From assembly GCF_013839445.1 (NCBI RefSeq), contig NZ_JACDIT010000007.1, positions 150,569 to 214,568 on the forward strand: DNA of 64,000 bases. The letters run 5' to 3'. Each line of letters begins with the position of its first letter. Within the stretch, counting starts at the first letter, position 1. The translations under genes were made by a program, and so were the position numbers. Positions 34,274-42,946 of the stretch are shown piece after piece. This DNA is from Chthonobacter albigriseus. Lineage in GTDB: Bacteria > Pseudomonadota > Alphaproteobacteria > Rhizobiales > Pleomorphomonadaceae. The notes below the pieces were generated by a model. It worked only from the letters and a program-made list of their open reading frames with translations, was not told the DNA's origin and made no database searches.

Positions 34274-37200
34274 TTGAACAGCGGACCGGATCCGGAGAAC
34301 GGCTACGAGGGCGCGCATCATCCCACGCCGCGAGGGCGCGGCAGGCGGTGGCCGCTCGCGGTCGCCGGTCTGGTCCTGCTTCTCGGTCTCGCCATCGGCG
34401 CGCTGTTCGTTCGCCTGCTCTCGGGTCCCCTCTACACCGACCTTGGAACCCAGCGGATCGCGACGGCGCTCGCCGCCGCGTTCGGCCCGGAGGCGCAGGC
34501 GACGGTCGGCGTCGTAGGCATGCGGATCGCAGCCGACTTCAAGCCGGAGATCCACCTGCGGGATATCTCCGTCAACGTGCCCGGCCGCGCCTCGGCCTCG
34601 ATCGACACGCTGGCCGTGACCACCAGCTGGGCCACCCTGCTCGGCCGGGATACGGCGCTGAAGCGGGTGATCGTCGACCACGTGTTCCTGGAGACGGTGG
34701 AGAACGACGCGCCGATCCCGGCGATTCCCGATCTGATCGCCACCATCGACCGCGGCCTCGGCCGCACCGGACTCGATTATCTCGACGTCGACGCCATCAC
34801 GATCACCCGGCGGAGCGGCGAGACGGCACGACGCACCGTCCTGGAGAAGGCCGCGGTGACCGCGGAACGGGCCGGCGAGCGGGTCGAGGCGGTTCTCGTG
34901 GGGGAGGGGCTGACCGGGCCGTGGTCGGTCCAGGCGAGCGTCGGACCGGGCGAGGGGAGCAGCGCGCGGCTCGTCGACCTGCAGGCCAACGGCTTCGACA
35001 TCGCCGATCTCGGCGCCCTGGCGGGCGAGACCACCCCGCTGGCCTACGGTCCGGCGACATTCACGGGGCGGATCGGCCTGACGGAGGGCGGCGCCATGGT
35101 GGAGGGCGACGGACAGCTGACCGTCGGGCCGGTGGAAGAGGGCGGCGAACAGGCGGGCGTGCTGCTCGGCCGCAGCCGGCTGGAGGTCCGCTGGCGGCCG
35201 GAAGACCGGACCCTGGTGATCGATCCGTCGCCGGTGGTGGTTCCGGGCGGCCACGGCATCCTGACGGGAACGGTCGGGCTTCCCGGCGGCACGGGTACCA
35301 GCTGGCCGTTCAAGCTCAAGCTGATCGCCCATACCGGCAATACGCCGACGGCCTCCGGTGACCTGTCCGGCCGCTACGACCCGGGCGCCGGCGAACTGGT
35401 GGTCGACCAGTTCACCGCCAGCGGTCCCGGCGCCAGCTTCGCTGCGGCGATGAGGTTCAACCATGGGCGCGGGCATGTGGCCGGCGCCCTGTCGGGCGTG
35501 TTCCCGACTTTGTCCGTGGACGCCTTGAAGACGCTGTGGCCGGGGGCGATCTCGCCGCAGGCGCGGTCGTGGGTCACCCGGCACGTGAGCGCCGGCCTGA
35601 TCAAGGACGCTACCGTCGACCTGTCCGTGGCTGACGACGCAGTCGGCGGGCCGGGCACGGCGGCGGCGCTGAACTTCCGCTTCGAGAGCCTTGCCTTCAG
35701 TCCGCTCGACGACGGCCCTCCCATCATCAACGCTTTCGGCACCGGAACGCTGGTCGGCAATCGACTGGAGATTACGCTCGACCGCGGTCTGGTCGACCTC
35801 GGTCAAGGCCGCACGCTCGAGGCGGCCCGCGGCAGGTTCATCATCGCCGACATCGGGCCGGATCCGACGATCGGCGAGGTCGAGCTGTCACTGGCGGGCC
35901 CGGCGGAGAACGCCGTGGCACTCTGGGAGCGGCTCCCGCTTTCAGACGACGTCGATTTGCCGGCGGCGTCGGATGCGGTATCCGGTTCAGCCGAGGCGGA
36001 TATCCGCCTCAGGCTGCCCCTGATCAAGGACATTCCTGCCTCGCAGGTCACTTTCGGCGGCGAGGTCCGGTTCGCCGATCTTGCCATCGCCGAACCGATG
36101 GACGGGCGCACCATCCGGGACGGGGAAATCACGATCGCACTGCAGGGCGGTATGGCGGCGATCACCGGGACTGCGTCCGTGGACGGCGTCAAGGCGGAGA
36201 TCGACATCGCCCGGCCTTTGAAGGGGAACGCCGGCGGGTCGTCGGCGGTGCGGCTGGTGCTCGGCGACGACGACCGCGCCAAGCTCGGGCTCGATGCATC
36301 GGGGCTCCTGTCGGGGCCGGTGACGGTGACCGTCGAGGACCAGAAGGGGACGGACGGCGAAACGCTCCAGCAGGTCACCGCCGACCTCACGAAGGCGAGC
36401 ATCAGCGTGCCGGCCATCGGCTTTGCGAAGGCGAAGGGCAAGCCGGGCAAGGCGACCTTCACGCTTCGCAAGACCGGCAGCCGGACGACGGTGGAGGCCA
36501 TCGTCCTGGAGGGTGGCGGCGCCCGACTGGAGGGCAGCCTCGCGCTGGACGGAAACGGTGCGCTGGTTTCGGCGGCTTTTCCGCGCGTGCGCCTGTCGCA
36601 GAGCGACCGGATCGCGGTCAAGGTCACGCGGGCGGACAAGGGCTACAAGGTCGCGATCACCGGAGACCGCTTCGACGCGCGCACCTTCATCCGCCAGCAG
36701 TGGAAGAAGGGCGACGAAGGGGCCGAGATCGGTGCGCCGCTGGAACTCGACATCGAGGTCGGCTCGGTGACCGGGTGGGGCGAGGAGGCGCTTGCCGGCG
36801 TAAACATCGCGGCACGGGTGGTGGACGGGCGGACGCGAGCGCTGTCGTTCACCGCGCAGACCGCCGGCGGCGGGTCGGCGTCGGCCACCGTCACGCCGGC
36901 AGGCGGCCAGCGCCGCGTGGAGATCGAGGCCGGCGAGGTGGGGCGTTTGATGCGCTTCCTCGACCTCTACCCTCGGATCTACGGCGGGCGCGCCCGGGTC
37001 ACCGGCGTGATCGAGCCGTCCGGCCTGTTCACGGCCACCGTGGACGGCAGCCGCTGGCGGATCGTGGAAGAGCCGGCGCTGGCGCGGCTGTCGAAGGCCG
37101 TCACGGACGGACCGGCGGCCGGTACGACGACCGCCGACATCAAGCGGCTCATCTTCCAGATCCGCTTCGCCCTCGGCGTGCTGCAGATCGAGGACGGTAT

Positions 37201-37477
37201 CGTGAGGGCCGACACGGCCGGCCTGTCGATCCAAGGCGACATCGATTTCCGGCGGGACTCGCTGCGCCTGTCCGGTTCCTATCTCCCGGCGAGCGCGCTC
37301 GACAGCCTCCTCGGCAAGATCCCCATCCTCGGCCAGACGGTGTTCGCAGGGGGGCGGGCAGGGCTGTTCGGCGTCACGTTCCGACTGACCGGTCCGGTCG
37401 ACGACCCGACGCTGTCGGTCAACCCACTGTCGGTCATCGCGCCGGGCATCTTCCGCAAGCTGTTCGAACTCGGCTGA
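34274..37477 (+). CDS. Large AsmA-like/DUF3971 envelope protein
   Basis: The 1067-residue protein has one N-terminal membrane helix (about 28-50) and then a long beta-rich periplasmic region. Near the C-terminus is a DUF3971/AsmA_2-type segment (SVIAPGIFRKLFELG at the very end, LSGSYLPASALDSLLGKIPI before it). Relatives (TamB/AsmA/YhdP group) are thought to carry lipids between membranes. The start is TTG 34274, supported by GGGAGGAAGG about nine bases upstream and the lack of a nearby ATG. The last ~35 coding bases recur, degraded, at 39499-39533. Confidence 0.88.
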   Translation: MNSGPDPENGYEGAHHPTPRGRGRRWPLAVAGLVLLLGLAIGALFVRLLSGPLYTDLGTQRIATALAAAFGPEAQATVGVVGMRIAADFKPEIHLRDISVNVPGRASASIDTLAVTTSWATLLGRDTALKRVIVDHVFLETVENDAPIPAIPDLIATIDRGLGRTGLDYLDVDAITITRRSGETARRTVLEKAAVTAERAGERVEAVLVGEGLTGPWSVQASVGPGEGSSARLVDLQANGFDIADLGALAGETTPLAYGPATFTGRIGLTEGGAMVEGDGQLTVGPVEEGGEQAGVLLGRSRLEVRWRPEDRTLVIDPSPVVVPGGHGILTGTVGLPGGTGTSWPFKLKLIAHTGNTPTASGDLSGRYDPGAGELVVDQFTASGPGASFAAAMRFNHGRGHVAGALSGVFPTLSVDALKTLWPGAISPQARSWVTRHVSAGLIKDATVDLSVADDAVGGPGTAAALNFRFESLAFSPLDDGPPIINAFGTGTLVGNRLEITLDRGLVDLGQGRTLEAARGRFIIADIGPDPTIGEVELSLAGPAENAVALWERLPLSDDVDLPAASDAVSGSAEADIRLRLPLIKDIPASQVTFGGEVRFADLAIAEPMDGRTIRDGEITIALQGGMAAITGTASVDGVKAEIDIARPLKGNAGGSSAVRLVLGDDDRAKLGLDASGLLSGPVTVTVEDQKGTDGETLQQVTADLTKASISVPAIGFAKAKGKPGKATFTLRKTGSRTTVEAIVLEGGGARLEGSLALDGNGALVSAAFPRVRLSQSDRIAVKVTRADKGYKVAITGDRFDARTFIRQQWKKGDEGAEIGAPLELDIEVGSVTGWGEEALAGVNIAARVVDGRTRALSFTAQTAGGGSASATVTPAGGQRRVEIEAGEVGRLMRFLDLYPRIYGGRARVTGVIEPSGLFTATVDGSRWRIVEEPALARLSKAVTDGPAAGTTTADIKRLIFQIRFALGVLQIEDGIVRADTAGLSIQGDIDFRRDSLRLSGSYLPASALDSLLGKIPILGQTVFAGGRAGLFGVTFRLTGPVDDPTLSVNPLSVIAPGIFRKLFELG

Positions 37478-37598
37478 CGGGGAACGGCACGCGGCGAACG
37501 GGATCGGGTTGAAGACGATCTGCCCTTTGTCCGGCTTCCGCCGTCGCTCGCGACGGCGCAGCTAGATTACGGCGAGCGGGGTCAGTTCCCGAGCCACC

Positions 37599-38495
37599 CT
37601 ACGGCTGCAGCTCCTCGGGAAGCGGCGGGGGCCGGAAGACGACACTCATGCTCACCCGATCGTTGGAGGACATGAAGGGATCATTGACGAAATAGGGCTC
37701 GGTGGAAGCCCGGCCGACCACCGAACTGATGTTTTCATCGGAAAGCCCGGATCGGGTGAGGATCGCACGCACCATATTGGCCCGGTCGGCGCTCAACTCC
37801 CACGGCCCGTAGACGGGGTCGGCGTAGCGCCCGCCTGCGGCCGTATGGCCCGCAATGGTGACCTGGGCGTGGAGGCGCTGCAGGATCGGAGCGATTGCTG
37901 CGACCATGATGTTCGCAGGGCCGAGCGGAACCTTCGACCCGTCCGCGAACATCCGCCGCCCATCCTGGTCCACGATCTCGATGTCGAGGCCGGTGTCGGT
38001 GACTTCGATCTGGAAATTGTTGAGGTAGGGCGTCACCTCCGGCATCGCCTGCAGCGCCTGCCGGATGCTGGCCGCCGCGCTATGGTACGCCTTCTCGGCC
38101 GCCGCCGGACGGTTGGAGTCGCTATCACCGGCACTGCCCTGGCCACCATCGGCCTTCCCGGCGGCGCCGATCGCCGCATCGCGAGGCATGGAGGGGTCGC
38201 GCCGGCTTATGTCGGGTCGCGCGCCCGACGACTGGTTGCCGGAATGGGCGATGGCATTGCCGTTCAGGACGCCGCCTGCGCCGCTTGTGCTCTCACTCAG
38301 AGCCGCTGGCGTAAAGTATTCCGCCAGGCCGACCTTCTGCTCCGGCGTCGTCATGCTGATCAGCCACATCAGCAGGAAGAACGCCATCATGGCGGTCACG
38401 AAGTCGGCATAAGCAATCTTCCAGGCTCCGCCATGATGCGCATGGGCGGCCTTCTTGACCTTCTTGACGATGATCGGCTGATTTGACTTGGCCAT
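37599..38495 (-). CDS. motB: Flagellar motor stator protein MotB
   Basis: The 298-residue protein has a basic N-terminus, one membrane helix (about 27-48) bearing the proton-channel aspartate D31 (AWKIAYADFVTAMMAFFLLM), a flexible plug/linker rich in S/G/A, and a C-terminal OmpA-like peptidoglycan-binding domain (about 165-285, VTIAGHTAAGGRY and ELSADRANMVRAIL). With MotA it forms the stator driving flagellar rotation. It is 22 bp after motA. No other flagellar gene is in the window. Confidence 0.96.
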   Translation of the reverse strand: MAKSNQPIIVKKVKKAAHAHHGGAWKIAYADFVTAMMAFFLLMWLISMTTPEQKVGLAEYFTPAALSESTSGAGGVLNGNAIAHSGNQSSGARPDISRRDPSMPRDAAIGAAGKADGGQGSAGDSDSNRPAAAEKAYHSAAASIRQALQAMPEVTPYLNNFQIEVTDTGLDIEIVDQDGRRMFADGSKVPLGPANIMVAAIAPILQRLHAQVTIAGHTAAGGRYADPVYGPWELSADRANMVRAILTRSGLSDENISSVVGRASTEPYFVNDPFMSSNDRVSMSVVFRPPPLPEELQP

Positions 38496-38517
38496 CGTGT
38501 TACCGCGTTGAATGACG

Positions 38518-39381
38518 TCAGATATTTGCTGGCACTTCGGAGGTTGCCGCCTCTACTTCGCTGTACGTCGGGCGGACGTCGCTCATCAGGGCCTTGCGGG
38601 CAAACTCCACCGCCATCACCGGCGGCTGTCCGCCGATATGGGCCAGAAGGCCCGCCTTGAGGGACTGGAAGTATTTGGATTCAGCCTCGAAGATGCTCTT
38701 GAGCGACTGCGCCATGGGCCCGAAGAAGCCGTAGGCGACGAAAACGCCGAAGAAGGTTCCGACCAGCGCGCCGCCGATCAGATGTCCCAGCACCTCCGGC
38801 GGCTCGGTGATCGCCCCCATCGTCTTGATCACGCCGAGCACGGCGGCGACGATGCCGAGCGCCGGGGTTCCGTCGGCGATCGACTGCATGGCCGCGACGA
38901 CCCGCTCCTGCTCCTGGTGGTGCGTCTCCAGTTCCTCGTCCATGAGATCGGAAATCTGATAGACGTTGTCGGCGCCCATGGTCACCATGCGCATGTAATC
39001 GCAGACGAACTCGACCGCATGATGGTTTGCTGCAAAAGTCGGGAAGGCGTTGAACAGCGTCGACTCGTGCGGATCTTCAATGTGCTTTTCGAACTCGAGC
39101 AGGCCCTTCTGCCGCACGAACTTGTACATGGCATACTGCATTGCCAGGAGTTCGACATAGGCCGCACGCTTGTACTTGGGACCCTTCACAAGCGTGAGGA
39201 GCATCGAGGGCACGGCCTTGAGCACCGGCGCAGTGTTGCCGATGATGAAGGCACCGATCGCGGCACCCAGGATGATGACGAACTCGAACGGCTGCCAAAG
39301 AACCTCGATATGGCCGCCCATCGCCATATAGCCGCCGAATACGCAGGCGAAGACGACGATTACACCGACGATCAAACGCAT
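38518..39381 (-). CDS. motA: Flagellar motor stator protein MotA
   Basis: The 287-residue membrane protein has four helices (about 2-20, 33-50, 170-190 and 200-222) and the MotA signature DGTPALGIVAAVLGVIKTMG with channel prolines. The cytoplasmic loop residues that contact FliG are present (KHIEDPHESTLFNAFPTF region). It forms the stator with MotB. ATG 39381 is the family start. The gene pair is flanked by the AsmA gene's 3' end and a degraded copy of that end, suggesting insertion of motA-motB as a block. Confidence 0.96.
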   Translation of the reverse strand: MRLIVGVIVVFACVFGGYMAMGGHIEVLWQPFEFVIILGAAIGAFIIGNTAPVLKAVPSMLLTLVKGPKYKRAAYVELLAMQYAMYKFVRQKGLLEFEKHIEDPHESTLFNAFPTFAANHHAVEFVCDYMRMVTMGADNVYQISDLMDEELETHHQEQERVVAAMQSIADGTPALGIVAAVLGVIKTMGAITEPPEVLGHLIGGALVGTFFGVFVAYGFFGPMAQSLKSIFEAESKYFQSLKAGLLAHIGGQPPVMAVEFARKALMSDVRPTYSEVEAATSEVPANI

Positions 39382-39481
39382 TGAAATGCCACCCTCGCGC
39401 CGAAGCAGGTCCGGCCTTTGCGAAGCCAGTTCTAATCTGCAGTGTTCCCTATCCACCTTAATGTCGAGTTTCGGACCATAA

Positions 39482-39533
39482 GCCTGAAGGCATTCGCCCC
39501 GGGCATCTTCCGAAAACTGTTCAAACTCGGCTG
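39482..39533 (+). pseudogene. Remnant copy of the AsmA-like gene's 3' end
   Basis: The 35 bases at 39499-39533 match the end of the AsmA-like gene (37442-37476) at 32 positions, in the same orientation. Translated, the segment reads APGIFRKLFKLGW against APGIFRKLFELG-stop. Two of the three differences are synonymous (CGC/CGA, AAG/AAA) and one changes E to K. The stop TGA has become TGG. Similarity fades upstream. It marks the far side of the motA-motB block and looks like a scar of an insertion, recombination or gene replacement. Confidence 0.7.
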
Positions 39534-39584
39534 GTGGCGTCAGCCGATCAGGGAACAGCGGGGACGCGTCATGACACCGCCTGC

Positions 39585-40652
39585 TCAGTCCCGCCGGTTC
39601 GCGGTGGAGGCCACGGCGAGCGTCGGAACCCGCCCAGCCGTGCGGGCGGGCGACCGGGCGGCCGCAGGGCGCGACTCCGCCTCGATCAGTCGCGAGAACC
39701 AGGCGATCGTGGGCGGAAGGCCGCGGGCGAGCTGGATCTTCGGCGCCCAGTCGAGCAGTTCCTTGGCCCGTGTCACGTCCGGACGGCGGCGCCGCGGATC
39801 GTCCTGCGGGAGCGGCTCGTGGACGATGCGGGACGTCGAGCGGGTCATGGCCAGCACCAGTGCGGCCAGTTCGTTGATGGTGAACTCGCCGGGATTGCCG
39901 AGATTGACGGGCTCGCGCGGATTGTCCGCCACTGTTGCCAGCCGGACCAGGCCGTCGACGAGATCGGAGACGTAGCAGAACGACCGCGTCTGCTCGCCGG
40001 TGCCGTAGATGGTCAGCGGCTTGCCGGCGAGAGCCTGACAGATCAGGTTCGAGACGATCCGTCCGTCGTCCGGCTGCATGCGCGGACCATAGGTGTTGAA
40101 GATCCGCGCCACGCGGACGTCCGTCCGGCCGTGGCGCAGGTAGTCGAAGCAGAGCGCCTCGGCCGCCCGCTTGCCTTCGTCGTAGCAGGCGCGCGGCCCG
40201 GTGCAGTTGACGTTGCCCCAGTAGGCCTCCGGTTGCGGGTGGAGCTCGGGATCGCCGTAGATCTCGCTGGTCGAGGCCTGGACGAAGCCGGCCCGGTTCG
40301 CCTCGGCGAAGGCCAGAAGGTGGTTGGTGCCGACGACGCAGGTCATCATCGTGTGGACGGGATCGGCCTGGTAGCGCGGCGGCGACGCGGCGCAGGCGAG
40401 GTTGAACACGAGGTCCGCGGTCAGTCCGGGCGGCAGCGGTTCGCAGATGTCATGCTCCAGGAACTCGAAGCGGGTTTCCTTGGTGAGACGCTGCAGGTTG
40501 CCTCGGGAGCCGGTCTGCAGATTGTCGAGGGCGATGACGCGCCAGCCGCGCCGGATCAACTGCTCGCAGAGGTGCGAACCCAGAAAACCGGCCCCGCCGG
40601 CGACGAGGGCGGTCCGGTCCGATCCGGCGAGAGCACTGGTCTGAAGGTTCAT
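39585..40652 (-). CDS. UDP-glucuronate decarboxylase (UDP-xylose synthase) family
   Basis: The 355-residue extended SDR has the NAD motif GGAGFLGSH near residue 20 and FNLACAASPPRYQADPVHT. It also has ASTSEIYGDPELHPQPEAYW and the UXS signature GPRACYDEGKRAAEAL, which contains the YxxxK pair, followed by RIFNTYGPRM and RSFCYVSDLVDGL. This family converts UDP-glucuronate to UDP-xylose (or a 4-keto intermediate), supplying a sugar donor. It is the last gene of the minus-strand glycan operon, 60 bp after the preceding glycosyltransferase. The C-terminal ~25 residues are a basic, disordered tail. Confidence 0.93.
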   Translation of the reverse strand: MNLQTSALAGSDRTALVAGGAGFLGSHLCEQLIRRGWRVIALDNLQTGSRGNLQRLTKETRFEFLEHDICEPLPPGLTADLVFNLACAASPPRYQADPVHTMMTCVVGTNHLLAFAEANRAGFVQASTSEIYGDPELHPQPEAYWGNVNCTGPRACYDEGKRAAEALCFDYLRHGRTDVRVARIFNTYGPRMQPDDGRIVSNLICQALAGKPLTIYGTGEQTRSFCYVSDLVDGLVRLATVADNPREPVNLGNPGEFTINELAALVLAMTRSTSRIVHEPLPQDDPRRRRPDVTRAKELLDWAPKIQLARGLPPTIAWFSRLIEAESRPAAARSPARTAGRVPTLAVASTANRRD

Positions 40653-40712
40653 CGCTTGGAATTCCTTCCTCTTGCTGTGAGGGAGCCGCGGGATCGGAGG
40701 GTTGGGTGCGGT

Positions 40713-41831
40713 TCAGAGCGCTCCGACGCGCACGGCGGCGGCAGCAGGTCTTGCCTCTGGAGTGGCCAGACGTAGGGCGGCAAGCAGGTCCCGCGCGCGG
40801 GCCGTGCCGGTGTGGTGGGCGAGCACGCGGCGGCGCGCGGCGTCGGCGACTGCGCGGCCCGATTCGGCGCCCGCCGTCTCCAGGAGGCGCACGACATCGG
40901 CCGGGTCGGTGGCGACGACGATCGCCTCTTGCGGCGGGAAGATCTCGTCGAGGCCCGGCCAGGCGTCGCTGACGATCGGGGTGCGGCAGGCGGCTGCCTC
41001 GAACAGGCGGACGCTCGGCGACCAGCCGGATGCGATCATGTCGGCGCGGGTCACGTTCAGCGTCCAGCGCTGGCGGCTATAGAAGGCGGCGTGTGCGGCC
41101 GGCGGCAGGTGATCGATGCGCTCCACGTTCGCCGGCCAGTCGATCGAGTCGGGGTACTGCGGCCCGGCGACCACGAAGCGCCGGTGCGGCAACCGGCGCG
41201 CGGGCTCGATCAGCAGCCGCTCCAGCGTGGGCTGGCGATCGGAACTGAAGGTGCCGAGATAGCCGAGGTCCCAGCGCGGCGGTTCGTTCAGGGGACGATA
41301 GAGCGTCTCGTCGACCGAGCAGAACAGTGCTGCCGCGCGACGGGCGCCGAACTCGCTCTCCAGCCGGTCCAGCGTCGGGCCGCCCGCGAACGAGAGATAG
41401 AGGTCCACCAGCGGGATCTGGCGGCGCTCCAGGTACTCCTCGTCGCAGCGTCCCAGTTTGGCGAGGGTCACCGGCGTGTCGATGTCGTAGAAGGCGACAG
41501 TGCCTCGGGCCGTCTCCAGCACGGCGTCCAGAACCGCGACGCCCTCCGGCACGTAGGATCCGACGATCACCGCATCCGCGCGGCGGATCCGCTCGCCGAA
41601 GCGGGAGAGCAGGTCGGGGATGCCGGTGTAGAGCGCGAGATCGCAGAAGTCCGGGTCGGCGAGGTCCCGGTTGGCGGCATACCACGGCACGTCCCGCTCC
41701 AGGAAAAGGACGCGGTGACCGAGCCGGTGCAGACCCTTTAGAAGCGCGCGGAAGGTGGTCGCGTGGCCGTTCCCCCACGAGGAGGAGAGCGATAGCCCGA
41801 GGATGACGATGTCTTGCGGGCCGGCCGTCAT
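40713..41831 (-). CDS. CgeB-like glycosyltransferase (third of three)
   Basis: The 372-residue protein starts IVILGLSLSSSWGNGHATTF and has the CgeB/Glyco_trans_1_2-type C-terminal region: YRPLNEPPRWDLGYLGTFSSD, FVVAGPQYPD, LNVTRADMIASGWSPSVRLF, EAAACRTPIVSDAWPG. It looks like a GT-B retaining transferase without the standard GT4 E-x7-E, using the F-E-A-A-A pattern instead. Its ATG overlaps the preceding stop (ATGA at 41828-41831). It shares layout with the two upstream neighbours, indicating ancient duplication. Donor and acceptor are unknown. Confidence 0.85.
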   Translation of the reverse strand: MTAGPQDIVILGLSLSSSWGNGHATTFRALLKGLHRLGHRVLFLERDVPWYAANRDLADPDFCDLALYTGIPDLLSRFGERIRRADAVIVGSYVPEGVAVLDAVLETARGTVAFYDIDTPVTLAKLGRCDEEYLERRQIPLVDLYLSFAGGPTLDRLESEFGARRAAALFCSVDETLYRPLNEPPRWDLGYLGTFSSDRQPTLERLLIEPARRLPHRRFVVAGPQYPDSIDWPANVERIDHLPPAAHAAFYSRQRWTLNVTRADMIASGWSPSVRLFEAAACRTPIVSDAWPGLDEIFPPQEAIVVATDPADVVRLLETAGAESGRAVADAARRRVLAHHTGTARARDLLAALRLATPEARPAAAAVRVGAL

Positions 41832-42946
41832 GCCGCCACCTCGGCGCGGCGCGCGGCGACGGCATCCACCAGGATCCGGTCGACGGTTTCGGCGCGGCGG
41901 TCGTAGGTGTGTTCGGCAAGGACGCGTGCCAGCGCGTTGCGGCCGATCTCCCGGGAGCGGGCCATGTCGAGTCCCTTCAGGGTCTCGGCCACATCCTTGC
42001 CGTCGCGGACCACCAGAACCTCGTGGTCGGGCTTCAAAAACAGCTCGATGCCGGTCCAGTGGTCGGTCATCAGGCAGGCGCCCGCGCCCGCCGCCTCGAA
42101 GACGCGGGTCGGCGGCGAGAAGCCGACGGCCGCCATCGATTCTCGGTTGATGTTGAGCACCGCCTTCGGCGTCACGTTGAGCGCGTTGTGATCGCGAGTG
42201 GCGACATGCCCGAGCCAGGCGACGTTGGGCGGCAGGCTGCGGTCGCCCCAGCCGGAACCGCCGAGCAGGAACTTCTGATGCCATAGCGCCTTGGCCGGCT
42301 CCAGGAAGAACGTGTCGACGCGCGCCTCGCGGTCCGGCAGCCGGTTGCCTAGAAAGGCGAGGTCGGCCGAAAAGCGAGGATCCGGTTCGACGGGATGATG
42401 CGTCTGCGGGTCCAGCGCGTTGTAGATCGGAATGCAGGCGCGGGCGCCGATCGCCCGGTAGGCCGAGACGACGGGGTCGCCGCCGCCGTAGGTCATCACC
42501 ATGTCGATGCGGTCGAGCGTGCGCCGAAGCACGTGGTCGGGCGCGGCGCGGACCTCGGCCAGGGTCGCGGGAGCGTCGACATCCCAGAAGATGCGGACGG
42601 CCTCGGGAGACGCCGCATCGAGCAGGGCCTCCAGCAGCGCGTCGTCCTCGAAGCCGACGCCGCTTGCCTTCACCACGACGTCGAAGCCGCCGGCCTCTGC
42701 CGTCGCCCGCTTCAGCGCCTCCATGGTGCCGTCATAGACGACGACCTCGCACCAATCCGGCGGATCGATGTCGCGGTTCTGCTGGCGGTCGTAGACATCC
42801 GGCTCGAAGAAGGTGACCCGGTAGCCTCGGCCGGCGAGCGCCCGGATCAGGCCGCGGTAGTAGGTGGCGGCGCCGTTCCAGTAGGACGACAGGAGGCTGG
42901 ATCCGTAGAATGCGATGGTCGGCTTTTCGGTCGATCGCAGCGTCAT
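41828..42946 (-). CDS. CgeB-like glycosyltransferase (second of three)
   Basis: The 372-residue protein begins TIAFYGSSLLSSYWNGAATY, parallel to its neighbours, with a conserved SSxWNG near the N-terminus. The C-terminal half has DLAFLGNRLPDREARVDTFF, LGGSGWGDR, LNINRESMAAVGFSPPTRVF and EAAGAGACLMTDHWTGIELF, typical of CgeB-like transferases. Both its ends overlap neighbouring genes by ATGA, so translation is tightly coupled. Predicted to act on a cytoplasmic glycan or lipid-linked intermediate; specificity is unknown. Confidence 0.87.
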   Translation of the reverse strand: MTLRSTEKPTIAFYGSSLLSSYWNGAATYYRGLIRALAGRGYRVTFFEPDVYDRQQNRDIDPPDWCEVVVYDGTMEALKRATAEAGGFDVVVKASGVGFEDDALLEALLDAASPEAVRIFWDVDAPATLAEVRAAPDHVLRRTLDRIDMVMTYGGGDPVVSAYRAIGARACIPIYNALDPQTHHPVEPDPRFSADLAFLGNRLPDREARVDTFFLEPAKALWHQKFLLGGSGWGDRSLPPNVAWLGHVATRDHNALNVTPKAVLNINRESMAAVGFSPPTRVFEAAGAGACLMTDHWTGIELFLKPDHEVLVVRDGKDVAETLKGLDMARSREIGRNALARVLAEHTYDRRAETVDRILVDAVAARRAEVAA

